Source: Phytoamicus setariae (GTDB lineage: Bacteria > Pseudomonadota > Alphaproteobacteria > Rhizobiales > Rhizobiaceae). From it: a stretch of 64,000 nucleotides of DNA. Positions within the stretch are counted from its first letter, which is position 1. Each line of letters opens with the position of its first letter. Under the pieces are notes generated by a model. The model searched no databases. It was not told the DNA's origin and saw nothing but the letters and a program-made list of their open reading frames with translations. The DNA lies in NCBI RefSeq assembly GCF_016722925.1, contig NZ_JAEQNC010000002.1, positions 186,001-250,000 on the forward strand. Reading direction: 5' to 3'. The translations under genes were made by a program, and so were the position numbers. Shown one piece after another: positions 8,553 to 16,508 of this stretch.

Positions 8553-9455
8553 ATGAAGATCAAGGCGGTTTTGAACAGGGACGGAGGCACATTCCGCACG
8601 GCGGACATGGATGCCTATGCTGCCCATGCAAAACAGGTCTTTCAGGCCGCCGGCGATGAGCTGGATGTTGCCGTCGTTGCCGGCAGGGAAATGCCATCCG
8701 AACTCGATGTCGCCGCCGCCCGCGAGGATATCGACGCGATAATCGCAGGCGGCGGCGATGGCACGATTTCCACCGCAGCCGGTATCGCTTGGCGATCGGG
8801 CAAACCGCTCGGTATCATTCCGGCCGGCACGATGAACCTTTTTGCCCGCTCCCTGAAACTGCCGCTCGACATATGGTCCGTTCTGCCGGTATTGGCCTCG
8901 GGCGATGTCCAGAACACCGACATCGGCAGCGTCAATGGCCGGGCCTTCGTCCACCAGTTTTCCGCGGGCATGCACGCGCGCATGGTGCGGTACCGAAATA
9001 CGCTTCCCTACAGGTCGCGCGCCGGCAAAATCGCCGCGAACGTCCGCGCCTCTGTCGGCGTGTTGATGAATCCGCCGGAGTTCGACATCGAGTTCTATGT
9101 CGACGGTTACCGCGAGCACCGCCGGATTTCCGCGATTTCCGTATCGAACAATCCATTCGGCCAGAACGGCCTGATGTTTTCTGACGACCTGACAACGGGC
9201 CATCTTGGTTTCTATCTCGCTGATCCGCTTCGTCCGTCGAGCGCAGCAAAGCTCGCCGTGGATATCCTGCGCGGCAAGCTCAAGCAAAACGCCGCAATCA
9301 CGGAAATGAAGGTGAAGGCAGTCGATCTGCATTTTCCCAAGGTCTATCGCTCCGCCAATTACGTGCTCGATGGCGAGCTTATTCCGCTTGGCCGCGACAT
9401 CTCGATAAAGCTTCATCCGGGCGAACTGAAAGTGATCGTGCCGAAAGACGTCTGA
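8553..9455 (+). CDS. Diacylglycerol kinase-like lipid kinase
   Basis: The 300-residue protein has the DAGK/sphingosine-kinase catalytic fold. The nucleotide-binding motif AGGGDGTIST lies near residues 68-77, followed by the second glycine loop PLGIIPAGTMNLFARSL, both typical of the DgkB/YegS/LCB5 family that phosphorylates diacylglycerol or related lipids. The C-terminal beta-sandwich ends with DGELIPLGRDISIKL. The ATG at 8553 has only a weak GGA before it. It stands alone, so its lipid substrate is not indicated by context. Confidence 0.88.
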   Translation: MKIKAVLNRDGGTFRTADMDAYAAHAKQVFQAAGDELDVAVVAGREMPSELDVAAAREDIDAIIAGGGDGTISTAAGIAWRSGKPLGIIPAGTMNLFARSLKLPLDIWSVLPVLASGDVQNTDIGSVNGRAFVHQFSAGMHARMVRYRNTLPYRSRAGKIAANVRASVGVLMNPPEFDIEFYVDGYREHRRISAISVSNNPFGQNGLMFSDDLTTGHLGFYLADPLRPSSAAKLAVDILRGKLKQNAAITEMKVKAVDLHFPKVYRSANYVLDGELIPLGRDISIKLHPGELKVIVPKDV

Positions 9456-9490
9456 GGGCGCGGCTTGGATTGGTTATTGCAGAACCCGCA

Positions 9491-10234
9491 CTAGCCAAGC
9501 CGGCCGATCGGTATGATTTCTTTGGCTTGCTCATGGAAAGGTTCACCTTTCCAGTCGCCAAGCCATCGATCGGCCCTCAGGCCGGCCTCGGCCAGCAGAG
9601 CCTCCAATCTGGGTTTGCCCATGAACCGGATCTGCGATGAAGCCGACAGCGTCTTGCCTGTTGCGGCGATCTCATAGAACGTCTGGTAGGTGGCGATCGC
9701 GGTGGCATCATCAAACGCCACGTCGTTCCAGGCTTTGACATCGCCATAGACGGGATGGGGTACGATCCGCTGCGACGTATCGGGCACCCACTCCCGCCAT
9801 TCCTGGCATAGTGGATTGCGGGTGTCGAATATGAAGCGGCCTTCGGGCTCAAGATGGGCCGCAATCGTCGTCAGCACGGCTGAAATTGCTTCATCGGTCA
9901 GGAACACTTGGAAGGCGTGGCCGGTAAGCATGATCAGGTCGAATTTCTCGCCGAGCCGCACGGTTTCGGCAGGAGCCTCAACCCAACGCACCTTGTCACC
10001 GCCGTCGCGTTTGCGGGCGACCTCAAGCATCGCGGCCGCCGGATCGACACCCGCGACGCGCCGCTGTCCGTCGGCGGACATTGCCGCCAGCTGACCCGTG
10101 CCGCAACCGAGATCGAGTAGAGAACGAGCGTCGCGCGCAAGCTCGATGCAAAAGCCGAAGTCGTCCCAGACGCCGTTTTCCAGATCATAGAAATCGACGA
10201 GTTCCGGATCGCGGTAAAGGGGATCGTCGCTCAT
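9491..10234 (-). CDS. Class I SAM-dependent methyltransferase
   Basis: This 247-residue protein carries the Rossmann SAM-binding motif LLDLGCGTGQLA (about residues 40-51), then an acidic motif II (VAGVDPAAAMLEVAR), as in small-molecule methyltransferases of the UbiE/Methyltransf_25 type. The acceptor is unknown. Its start is only 3 bases after the stop of the AMP nucleosidase gene, so both are probably made from one transcript, although no metabolic link is obvious. Confidence 0.85.
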   Translation of the reverse strand: MSDDPLYRDPELVDFYDLENGVWDDFGFCIELARDARSLLDLGCGTGQLAAMSADGQRRVAGVDPAAAMLEVARKRDGGDKVRWVEAPAETVRLGEKFDLIMLTGHAFQVFLTDEAISAVLTTIAAHLEPEGRFIFDTRNPLCQEWREWVPDTSQRIVPHPVYGDVKAWNDVAFDDATAIATYQTFYEIAATGKTLSASSQIRFMGKPRLEALLAEAGLRADRWLGDWKGEPFHEQAKEIIPIGRLG

Positions 10235-10237
10235 CGG

Positions 10238-11740
10238 TTACTGGAACGCCGTTTCGAAGAAGCTTCTCAGCTTGCGCGAATGCAGTTTCTCCGGTGGCAT
10301 GGCCGAGAGGAGCTCGAGCGCCCGTAGCCCGATGCGCAGGTGCTGGTTGACCTGGTTCTTGTAGAACGCGGTCGCCATGCCCGGCAGCTTGAGCTCGCCA
10401 TGCAGCGGTTTGTCGGAGACGCAAAGCAACGTGCCATAGGGAACGCGGAACCGGAAGCCGTTGGCGGCGATGGTGGCCGATTCCATGTCGAGCGCGATGG
10501 CGCGCGCCTGTGACAGGCGCTTGACCGGTCCTCGCTGGTCGCGCAGTTCCCAGTTCCGGTTATCTATGGTCGCCACCGTGCCGGTGCGCATGATCCGCTT
10601 CAGATCGTAACCGTCGTAACCTGTAACTTCGGCGACCGAATCCTGCAGAGCCTGTTGGACTTCGGCAAGTGCCGGGATCGGCACCCAGATCGGCAGATCA
10701 TCGTCGAGGACGTGGTCCTCGCGCATATAGGCGTGCGCCAGCACATAGTCGCCAAGCGTCTGGCTGTTGCGCAGCCCTGCGCAATGGCCGAGCATAAGCC
10801 ATGCATGCGGCCTGAGAACGGCGATATGGTCGGTGATCGTCTTTGCGTTTGATGGCCCGACGCCGATATTGACGACGGTAATGCCGGCATGACCCTTTTT
10901 CTTGATGTGGTAGGCAGGCATCTGCGGCAGGCGCGTTGTGGGCAGGCCCTCGGTGGGCTCGCTGTCCCCGGCCTTGGTGATCAGGTTGCCCGGTTCGACG
11001 AATTCGGTATAGCCGTTGCCGCCGGCGCGCATCTGTTCGCGCGCCCAGTTGCAGAATTCGTCGATGTAGAACTGGTAGTTGGAAAACAGCACAAAATTCT
11101 GGAAATGCTCCGCCTTGGTCGCGGTATAGTGGCTGAGCCGTGCAAGAGAATAGTCGATGCGCTGTGCGGTGAACGGGGAGAGCGGACGGGCGGTGCCTGC
11201 CGGTGGCTCGTATTCGCCATTGGCAATTTCGTCATCGGTCGTCGTCAGGTCAGGCGCGTCGAAGTGATCGCGCAGCGGCGCATCGAATGTAGCACCGGCC
11301 GATGCTTCGACGTGAGCACCTTCGCCAAAGGCAAAATGCAGTGGAATCGGCGTCGATGATTCGGCAACCGTGATCGGCAGGCCGTGGTTCTTGATGAGCT
11401 GGCTGAGCTGCTGTCTCAGGTAATGCCTGAACAGACGCGGGCGCGTGATCGTCGTGGAATAGAGGCCCGGCTCACTGAGAAATCCGTAGGGGAGCCGCGC
11501 GTCGATCTTGTCATAGCGGACTGTGGCGATCCGCACCTCCGGATAAAAGGCCCGATAGCGGCCGAGTGGCTCTCCGCCCTTGACGATATTCTCGAAGGCT
11601 TCCTTGAGGAACGCAGTGTTGCGATTGTAGAGCGCTTCAAGCGTTTCAACGGCGGCTTCGGCGTCGGTGAAACTCACCGCTTCGAAAGGCTCGGGGGAAT
11701 GGATATCAAATACGGATGAAGAAAGGATTCGCTTTGCCAT
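10238..11740 (-). CDS. amn: AMP nucleosidase
   Basis: The enzyme hydrolyses AMP to adenine and ribose 5-phosphate in the cytoplasm, lowering AMP and feeding purine salvage. The 500-residue product is close to the usual length. It has the family's N-terminal domain (RYRAFYPEVRIATVRYDKIDARLPYGF) and a C-terminal nucleoside phosphorylase-like domain with VVNIGVGPSNAKTITDHIA, AWLMLGHCAGLR and ALDMESATIAANGFRF, the last containing the ribose-binding Met-Glu. The start at 11740 is the only good one, with the conserved N-terminus MAKRILSS. It leads a two-gene unit with a methyltransferase. Confidence 0.96.
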   Translation of the reverse strand: MAKRILSSSVFDIHSPEPFEAVSFTDAEAAVETLEALYNRNTAFLKEAFENIVKGGEPLGRYRAFYPEVRIATVRYDKIDARLPYGFLSEPGLYSTTITRPRLFRHYLRQQLSQLIKNHGLPITVAESSTPIPLHFAFGEGAHVEASAGATFDAPLRDHFDAPDLTTTDDEIANGEYEPPAGTARPLSPFTAQRIDYSLARLSHYTATKAEHFQNFVLFSNYQFYIDEFCNWAREQMRAGGNGYTEFVEPGNLITKAGDSEPTEGLPTTRLPQMPAYHIKKKGHAGITVVNIGVGPSNAKTITDHIAVLRPHAWLMLGHCAGLRNSQTLGDYVLAHAYMREDHVLDDDLPIWVPIPALAEVQQALQDSVAEVTGYDGYDLKRIMRTGTVATIDNRNWELRDQRGPVKRLSQARAIALDMESATIAANGFRFRVPYGTLLCVSDKPLHGELKLPGMATAFYKNQVNQHLRIGLRALELLSAMPPEKLHSRKLRSFFETAFQ

Positions 11741-11833
11741 AAGTCATTATAGGAAGCGATTCGTGACAATCAAACTGTCTGAATGACGATACCGTAAAAT
11801 ATTTGCCGAACTGTGCTTTCCAACTGGCCGGAT

Positions 11834-12013
11834 TCAGTTCCTGATCGAGCAATGCAGGCCAAGCGGTTGCGGGCAGGGGGCATTGAGGCCGAAGTGGCCT
11901 GTCTGGCTGAGTTGCACCCTGCGGGCTTGGCTGTTGACGACCATTGTCAGGCCGAGCGCAAAGACGGCGAAGGTCAGGCAGACAATTGTAAAGCGCCGCA
12001 TCAGTATCGTCAT
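11834..12013 (-). CDS. Possible small membrane or secreted protein
   Basis: A reading frame of about 59 residues has one hydrophobic helix (FTIVCLTFAVFALGLTMVV) followed by a short polar tail with two cysteines, like a small exported or anchored protein. Starts at 12022, 12013 or 12001 are possible; 12013 has GGGA about 10 bases upstream. It matches no family I can name, and it may be noise in the 437-base gap between amn and the glutathione transferase gene. Confidence 0.35.
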   Translation of the reverse strand: MTILMRRFTIVCLTFAVFALGLTMVVNSQARRVQLSQTGHFGLNAPCPQPLGLHCSIRN

Positions 12014-12177
12014 CGAAGCCATGTCCCGAACGTGTGTCATTGTTGAACAGGTTTTACGGCATGCTTGCTGAACTGCCCCTGAGCCCCGCATTCATTTTCC
12101 GTTCAGAATGGTTGCCGCGGAAGGATCGACGCACTACCTCTGCGTTGTGATCCGCTTGGGGACAATGGAGTGATGGA

Positions 12178-12879
12178 ATGGCAGCACCGATCGAACTGTA
12201 CTACTGGCCAACGCCGAATGGCTGGAAGATCACCATCATGCTGGAGGAACTGGGCGTTCCCTATGAGGTGAAATACGTCAATATCGGTCGCGGCGAGCAG
12301 TTTGAGCCGGGTTTCCTGAAAATTGCGCCCAACAACCGGATGCCGGCAATCATAGATCCGGACGGTCCAGGCGATGCGCCAATCTCGATTTTCGAATCGG
12401 GTGCGATCCTACAATATCTCGGCCGCAAGTATGGACGCTTCTATCCCGCCAGCGAGCGGCAGAGAGTAGAAGTCGAGCAATGGCTGTTCTGGCAGGTCGG
12501 CGGGCTTGGTCCGATGGCAGGGCAGGCGCATCACTTCCGCGGTTATGCACCGGAGCAGATACAGTACGGCATCGACCGTTATACCAACGAGGTCAATCGG
12601 CTTTACGGGGTGATGAACACGCGGCTCGCCGATCGAGCGTACCTTGCCGGCGAATATTCGATTGCCGACATGGCGTGCATCGGCTGGGTCATTCCATACA
12701 AGAATCAGGGGCAGGATCTCGGAGATTTTCCCAATCTGAAGGCATGGCATGAGCGCATGCACGAACGGCCTGCCGTTCTCCGGGGCATCGAAGTCGGCAA
12801 GGAAGAGCGCGCCCGCCAGGCCAATCTTGCCGATGACAAGGAAGCGCAGAAGATCCTGTTCGGCCAGCGGGCACGTTGA
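12178..12879 (+). CDS. Glutathione S-transferase (YfcG/YghU-type)
   Basis: The 233-residue product has a thioredoxin-like N-terminal domain beginning IELYYWPTPNGWKITIMLEEL and the glutathione-binding FESGAILQYLGRKYG, then an all-helical C-terminal domain. The PTPNGWK start is the mark of the nu-class enzymes YfcG and YghU, which have disulfide-bond oxidoreductase activity toward glutathione disulfides as well as transferase activity. It is cytoplasmic. The truncated haemoglobin gene follows 91 bases later on the same strand, but a perfect hairpin lies between them. Confidence 0.92.
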   Translation: MAAPIELYYWPTPNGWKITIMLEELGVPYEVKYVNIGRGEQFEPGFLKIAPNNRMPAIIDPDGPGDAPISIFESGAILQYLGRKYGRFYPASERQRVEVEQWLFWQVGGLGPMAGQAHHFRGYAPEQIQYGIDRYTNEVNRLYGVMNTRLADRAYLAGEYSIADMACIGWVIPYKNQGQDLGDFPNLKAWHERMHERPAVLRGIEVGKEERARQANLADDKEAQKILFGQRAR

Positions 12880-12911
12880 GCCGGCGATCAGATTGTCATG
12901 TGGCAGAATGC

Positions 12912-12932
12912 GGCATGGCGTTTCGCCATGCC
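12912..12932 (+). terminator. Perfect 9-bp hairpin after the GST gene
   Basis: GGCATGGCG (12912-12920), loop TTT, and CGCCATGCC (12924-12932) form a perfect stem 33 bases after the GST stop. No T-tract follows, so it is a weak or Rho-assisted terminator, or a processing hairpin. Confidence 0.45.
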
Positions 12933-12970
12933 TCTGCTAACAATGCTCGCACCGCACCCGGAGATGGAAA

Positions 12971-13444
12971 ATGACAACGCGTGAGCGCCGCGCCGAGGCC
13001 AAAGCCAGGCGAATGGCCGAAACCGGCATCGATGACGCGATGATCGAACGCCTCGTGCGGTCCTTCTGCGGCAAGGTACGGCAACATCCGGTGCTTGGCC
13101 CGATCTTCAATGAGCGGGTAACCGACTGGGAAGAGCATATGCAGCGTCTCATGGCCTTTTGGTCGTCTGTCATGCTCGCCAGCGGGGCCTATGGGGGCAG
13201 TCCGATGCAGAAGCATCTCGGTCTGCCAGTTGACTCCAGGCATTTTGATATGTGGCTGAGGCTGTTTATCGGCACGGTTGCCGAAATCTGCCCGCCTTCC
13301 GCTGGCCGACTCTTTGCCGAGCGCGCGTTGCGGATTGCCGAAAGCCTTGAAATGGCTATTGCGGTCGAACTCGGCGTCATGTTGGCGAAGGACGAGCGAC
13401 TTCATCGCCCCGATGCGGATGTATTCCTGCCCGACGACGCTTAG
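12971..13444 (+). CDS. Group 3 truncated haemoglobin
   Basis: This 157-residue haem protein belongs to the TrHb3 group: FCGKVRQHPVLGPIFNERV matches the B/E helices with the distal pocket, and WEEHMQRLMAFWSSVML precedes the proximal region PMQKHLGLP, where His82 should bind the haem iron. Group 3 globins (Campylobacter Ctb is the studied example) are linked to oxygen or nitric oxide handling. It is cytoplasmic with no signal peptide. A clear terminator follows immediately, so it is probably the last gene of its transcript. Confidence 0.92.
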   Translation: MTTRERRAEAKARRMAETGIDDAMIERLVRSFCGKVRQHPVLGPIFNERVTDWEEHMQRLMAFWSSVMLASGAYGGSPMQKHLGLPVDSRHFDMWLRLFIGTVAEICPPSAGRLFAERALRIAESLEMAIAVELGVMLAKDERLHRPDADVFLPDDA

Positions 13445-13463
13445 AGCCTGGCGGCTCTTTTTT
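13443..13463 (+). terminator. Intrinsic terminator after the truncated haemoglobin gene
   Basis: AGAGCC, loop TGGC, GGCTCT, then a run of T (13458-13463) make a classic Rho-independent terminator that begins at the stop codon itself. Confidence 0.8.
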
Positions 13464-13841
13464 GGCCTTTTGCTCCCGAAAATTACCGACGTCGATTTTG
13501 CCAACCCAATTTGTGGTGAACAGTCGGTTTATTTCTCAAGATGAAATTTCTGTAAAAATTTCTGGAATTCGCGAGAGTTCCGGTGGGTCCGATACTTAAC
13601 AAAAACCCAAGTTTACCAACTGTTTGAACTTTGTTTGCCTCAAATTAATCATGCATTTTAAGCCCATGTTGAAATGCTGTTGGCATAGTAGAGCCATAAG
13701 ACGGGCGGGAACAACTCGCCGAACCCGAGAATAGATCTAAGATATCCACAGAATAAAAGATGGGTAGATCTACCTCCGGCGCCTCTCAAGGCAAGACAGG
13801 GCAAAAGTAAAACGAAACTATACGTTCGAAGGGACAGCAAA
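13464..13841. other. AT-rich intergenic region before the Sel1 protein
   Basis: About 380 bases hold no credible gene and are visibly richer in A and T than the flanks, as expected for a long untranslated leader or promoter. A TTGAAA at 13669-13674 could be a -35 element. No convincing operator was found. Confidence 0.4.
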
Positions 13842-14105
13842 ATGGCACGCTATGAAATGAACGGCATGGCAACGGCAATGGGCGGCAAAGCCCAGGCTGA
13901 CGTCTTCTGCGAAATGGGCCTGATGTATGCGATTGGCCGCGGTTGCGAGATTGATCTGGTCGCTGCGCACAAGTGGCTCAACATCGCCGCGATCAAGGGC
14001 TCTGACCGGGCTGCGGAACTCCGAGCGGATCTCACGCCGTCGATGACCAAGACCCAGTTGGCCCAGGCGCTGCGCGCCGCCCGCGAATGGATGACCATGC
14101 ATTGA
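13842..14105 (+). CDS. Single Sel1-repeat small protein
   Basis: The 87-residue product carries one Sel1-like repeat, with AQADVFCEMGLMYAIGRGCEIDLVAAHKWLNIAAIKGSDRA covering about residues 17-57. It is preceded by MARYEMNGMATAMGG and followed by a charged helix ending REWMTMH. Proteins of this size and sequence are common in Rhizobiaceae; they have no signal peptide and no known role. A single Sel1 repeat is too short to form a solenoid, so it probably acts as an adaptor or oligomer. It stands alone after a long AT-rich leader. Confidence 0.85.
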   Translation: MARYEMNGMATAMGGKAQADVFCEMGLMYAIGRGCEIDLVAAHKWLNIAAIKGSDRAAELRADLTPSMTKTQLAQALRAAREWMTMH

Positions 14106-14117
14106 GCATGGCATCGC

Positions 14118-14182
14118 GCTGGACAAGTACACGGCCGTAGAGAGCCGGTCCAGCATCACTAGATACCCGGCTTGGTTGCCGG
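14118..14182. terminator. Two hairpins in a convergent gap
   Basis: GCTGGAC (14118-14124) pairs with GTCCAGC (14148-14154), and CCGGC (14167-14171) pairs with GCCGG (14178-14182). They lie between the converging Sel1 and aminotransferase genes and may end both transcripts. Neither has a strong T-tract. Confidence 0.45.
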
Positions 14183-14208
14183 ATATCCCAATTTAGTCTC
14201 ACGATTGA

Positions 14209-15330
14209 TTATCGGCTTTGGCTGGTTCGTTCCAGCACCTTCGGCAGCGCCTGCTCCAACAGGTCGAGTTTCGGCTCAGGCCCCACGCTGATGCGAATGC
14301 AGCGGTTGAGGGGCGCTACGCCCGGCATGCGGATGAATACCCCTTCCTCCATCAAACCGTCGACGATCGCGCGGGCATAGGCGCCGTCATGGCCGCAATC
14401 GATCGTTACAAAGTTTGTCGCTGAAGGCAGGGGCTTTAGGCCATTGGCACGCGCGATATCGGCGATCCGCTCCCTTGCCGCTCCAATTTTTCCAATCACG
14501 TCCTTCAGATAGGTCTGATCCTTCAGCGCTGCGATGGCGGCCGCAACGCCGATCCGGTTCAGTCCGAAATGGTTGCGGATCTTGTCGAAAGCGCGGGCCG
14601 TATCGGCGTGCGCAATGACGTAGCCGATCCTCGAGCCGGCAAGCCCGTAGGCTTTGGAGAATGTGCGGGTGCGGATAACGTTTGGCCGGTCGATGAGTGC
14701 ATCCGCCGCAGGAATGATGCCGGCGGGAGCGGTTTCCCCATAGGCCTCGTCGAGGATCAGCATGGTCGTTTGCGGCAGCGCGCGCGCAAACTCGACGACG
14801 CGCGATCCAGCAATGGCGCTTCCCATCGGATTGTCGGGATTGGCGAAATAGACGAGCGGTGCATCTTCTCGGATCGCAGCTTCGAGCAGGCCGTCGATAT
14901 CTTCGCTATCGTCCTTGTAGGGCACGGTGACCAGGCGCCCGCCATAACCGGTGACGTGATAATTGAAGGTTGGATAACCGCCGAGCGAGGTGACGACCGG
15001 CATGCCCGGTCCGATGATCAGGCGGACGATCTGGCCCAGAAGTCCGTCGATGCCTTCGCCGACATTGATCTGGTCGATGCTCACGCCATGATGCGATGCG
15101 ATCGCTTCACGCAGTTCAAAGTTCTCGGGGTCGGTATATTTCCACGTCTGGGTTGCTGCCTGCGTTATCGCATCGATGACCGACGGCGCTGGTCCGAAGC
15201 CGTTTTCGTTGGCCCCGATACGGGCTTTCACGATGAGATGGCGGTTTCGTTCGATGGCTTCCGGGCCGACGAATGGAACGGTCGCCGGAAGCTCTCGGGC
15301 GAGCGCGGTAAAGCGCGGAAAACTGGACAT
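14209..15330 (-). CDS. PLP-dependent aminotransferase, histidinol-phosphate aminotransferase-like
   Basis: The 373-residue enzyme is a class I/II aminotransferase of the HisC branch. The PLP-binding lysine lies in RTFSKAYGLAGSRIGY, preceded by LVYFANPDNPMGS and ILDEAYGE, and the C-terminal RISVGPE carries the substrate-carboxylate arginine. Rhizobia have several HisC paralogues, and no his genes are nearby, so this copy may act on histidinol phosphate, aromatic amino acids or another substrate. The start at 15330 has AGGG at suitable spacing. It is transcribed alone. Confidence 0.87.
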   Translation of the reverse strand: MSSFPRFTALARELPATVPFVGPEAIERNRHLIVKARIGANENGFGPAPSVIDAITQAATQTWKYTDPENFELREAIASHHGVSIDQINVGEGIDGLLGQIVRLIIGPGMPVVTSLGGYPTFNYHVTGYGGRLVTVPYKDDSEDIDGLLEAAIREDAPLVYFANPDNPMGSAIAGSRVVEFARALPQTTMLILDEAYGETAPAGIIPAADALIDRPNVIRTRTFSKAYGLAGSRIGYVIAHADTARAFDKIRNHFGLNRIGVAAAIAALKDQTYLKDVIGKIGAARERIADIARANGLKPLPSATNFVTIDCGHDGAYARAIVDGLMEEGVFIRMPGVAPLNRCIRISVGPEPKLDLLEQALPKVLERTSQSR

Positions 15331-15393
15331 GCAATAGACCCTGATTCACTGACAGGCGGAGAATAGGGCAATATGCGGGTTGCGAAAAGCGGC

Positions 15394-15753
15394 TTATTTC
15401 GTGAAGAAGTCGTTGCGCACGATGCCCGACAGAAGGTCGTCGGCGATTGCCTTGATGAACTTGACGCCGATACGTTCGCCGTTGCGGTAGACTTCAGCGC
15501 AGCCGATCCGGTCTGGTATGCCCAGAAAGTTCAGGTAGTAGTGATCGGGCAGGCCGATGGTGGTCGTCACCTGCACGCAGGCGCCGCCCTTGGATATGTC
15601 GATCACCCGACAACTGCGCGATGTCATGCCACTCAACCCGGCGCCAATCGCCATAAGGCTGCCCGGCTTGTTGATGATGAAGCGTTCGTACTTGCGTGCG
15701 TCGAGGCCAGATTGTGTATGTACCGAGGATACGGCATTCTCCGAAATGATCAT
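15394..15753 (-). CDS. PilZ-domain c-di-GMP-binding protein
   Basis: This 119-residue product is a lone PilZ domain. Both ligand motifs are intact: R20-K-Y-E-R24 (RxxxR) and D52-I-S-K-G-G57 (DxSxxG). It should therefore bind cyclic di-GMP and relay the signal by protein contact. I chose the ATG at 15753 because AGGAG lies 6 bases before it; a 13-residue extension to 15792 has none. A second PilZ-like gene lies 107 bases upstream on the same strand. Confidence 0.85.
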   Translation of the reverse strand: MIISENAVSSVHTQSGLDARKYERFIINKPGSLMAIGAGLSGMTSRSCRVIDISKGGACVQVTTTIGLPDHYYLNFLGIPDRIGCAEVYRNGERIGVKFIKAIADDLLSGIVRNDFFTK

Positions 15754-15860
15754 TTGCGGCTCCTGTTCTGGCTTCAAGTCCGAAAATGGCACGGAGTTGT
15801 TGCATGATGTTCAATTGGAAAGCTAGAATTTTAGCATCTGCGAAATTTCTTGGGCTGTGC

Positions 15861-16229
15861 TCAGAGCGGCTCGATCTCGATTGAGGCCGTACCGACGATC
15901 GATTGCAGGAAACCCGCATCGAGGAACATGTTGAATTTCGCCATGATGTGGTCGCCATCGCGGTTGAACACCGTTGCACCGATCTCTTCGCTGGATCCGA
16001 GGATGACGAGAAAGAAGTTTTTCGGCAGCTCGATGAACGGGCTAAAATTGAGCAATGCGCCGCCACAGGAAATACTCTCGATCAGGCAGTTGTACTGCAC
16101 CTTGATCGTCAGGTGGTGGCCGACCGGAATGATCATGCCGGGCCTGTCGACTTGATGCTGCTTGAAACTCCGTTTCGGGTTCTGCAGGAAAAGTCGTTCG
16201 TTGAAATCCTTGAAATTCTTTAAGTTCAT
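15861..16229 (-). CDS. Degenerate PilZ-like protein
   Basis: The 122-residue protein resembles its neighbour in length and in the strand pattern around IESISCGGALLNF and GATVFNRDGDHIMAKF, which is the PilZ barrel. The RxxxR motif is absent near KRSFKQHQ, and the usual Asp of DxSxxG is Ser (S-I-S-C-G-G), so direct c-di-GMP binding is doubtful. The family call is from pattern only. It may work with the intact PilZ protein encoded downstream. Confidence 0.65.
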   Translation of the reverse strand: MNLKNFKDFNERLFLQNPKRSFKQHQVDRPGMIIPVGHHLTIKVQYNCLIESISCGGALLNFSPFIELPKNFFLVILGSSEEIGATVFNRDGDHIMAKFNMFLDAGFLQSIVGTASIEIEPL

Positions 16230-16508
16230 GACATCTAGCCAACCTGTTATTCAGCGGCAACTCTACCGACCCAAGGTTTACCAACATTGAATCGAGCGGA
16301 GATTTCTCGTCATGCTGGCAATGTGCTGCCGCGGCGGCTTGACACCTCTAGGTGCAGGGGATAGCAAGTTTTTCGGGTCGAGGCGCCCGCCGCTCGCGAG
16401 CAACTGCTCATGGTGAAGACCTCCTGGAAATCACAGCCCCAACACGTCAAACGGGATGGCGGCAATGCGAGCACCACCGAATTTCCCGCAGCGTATTGAG
16501 AGGCTTCT

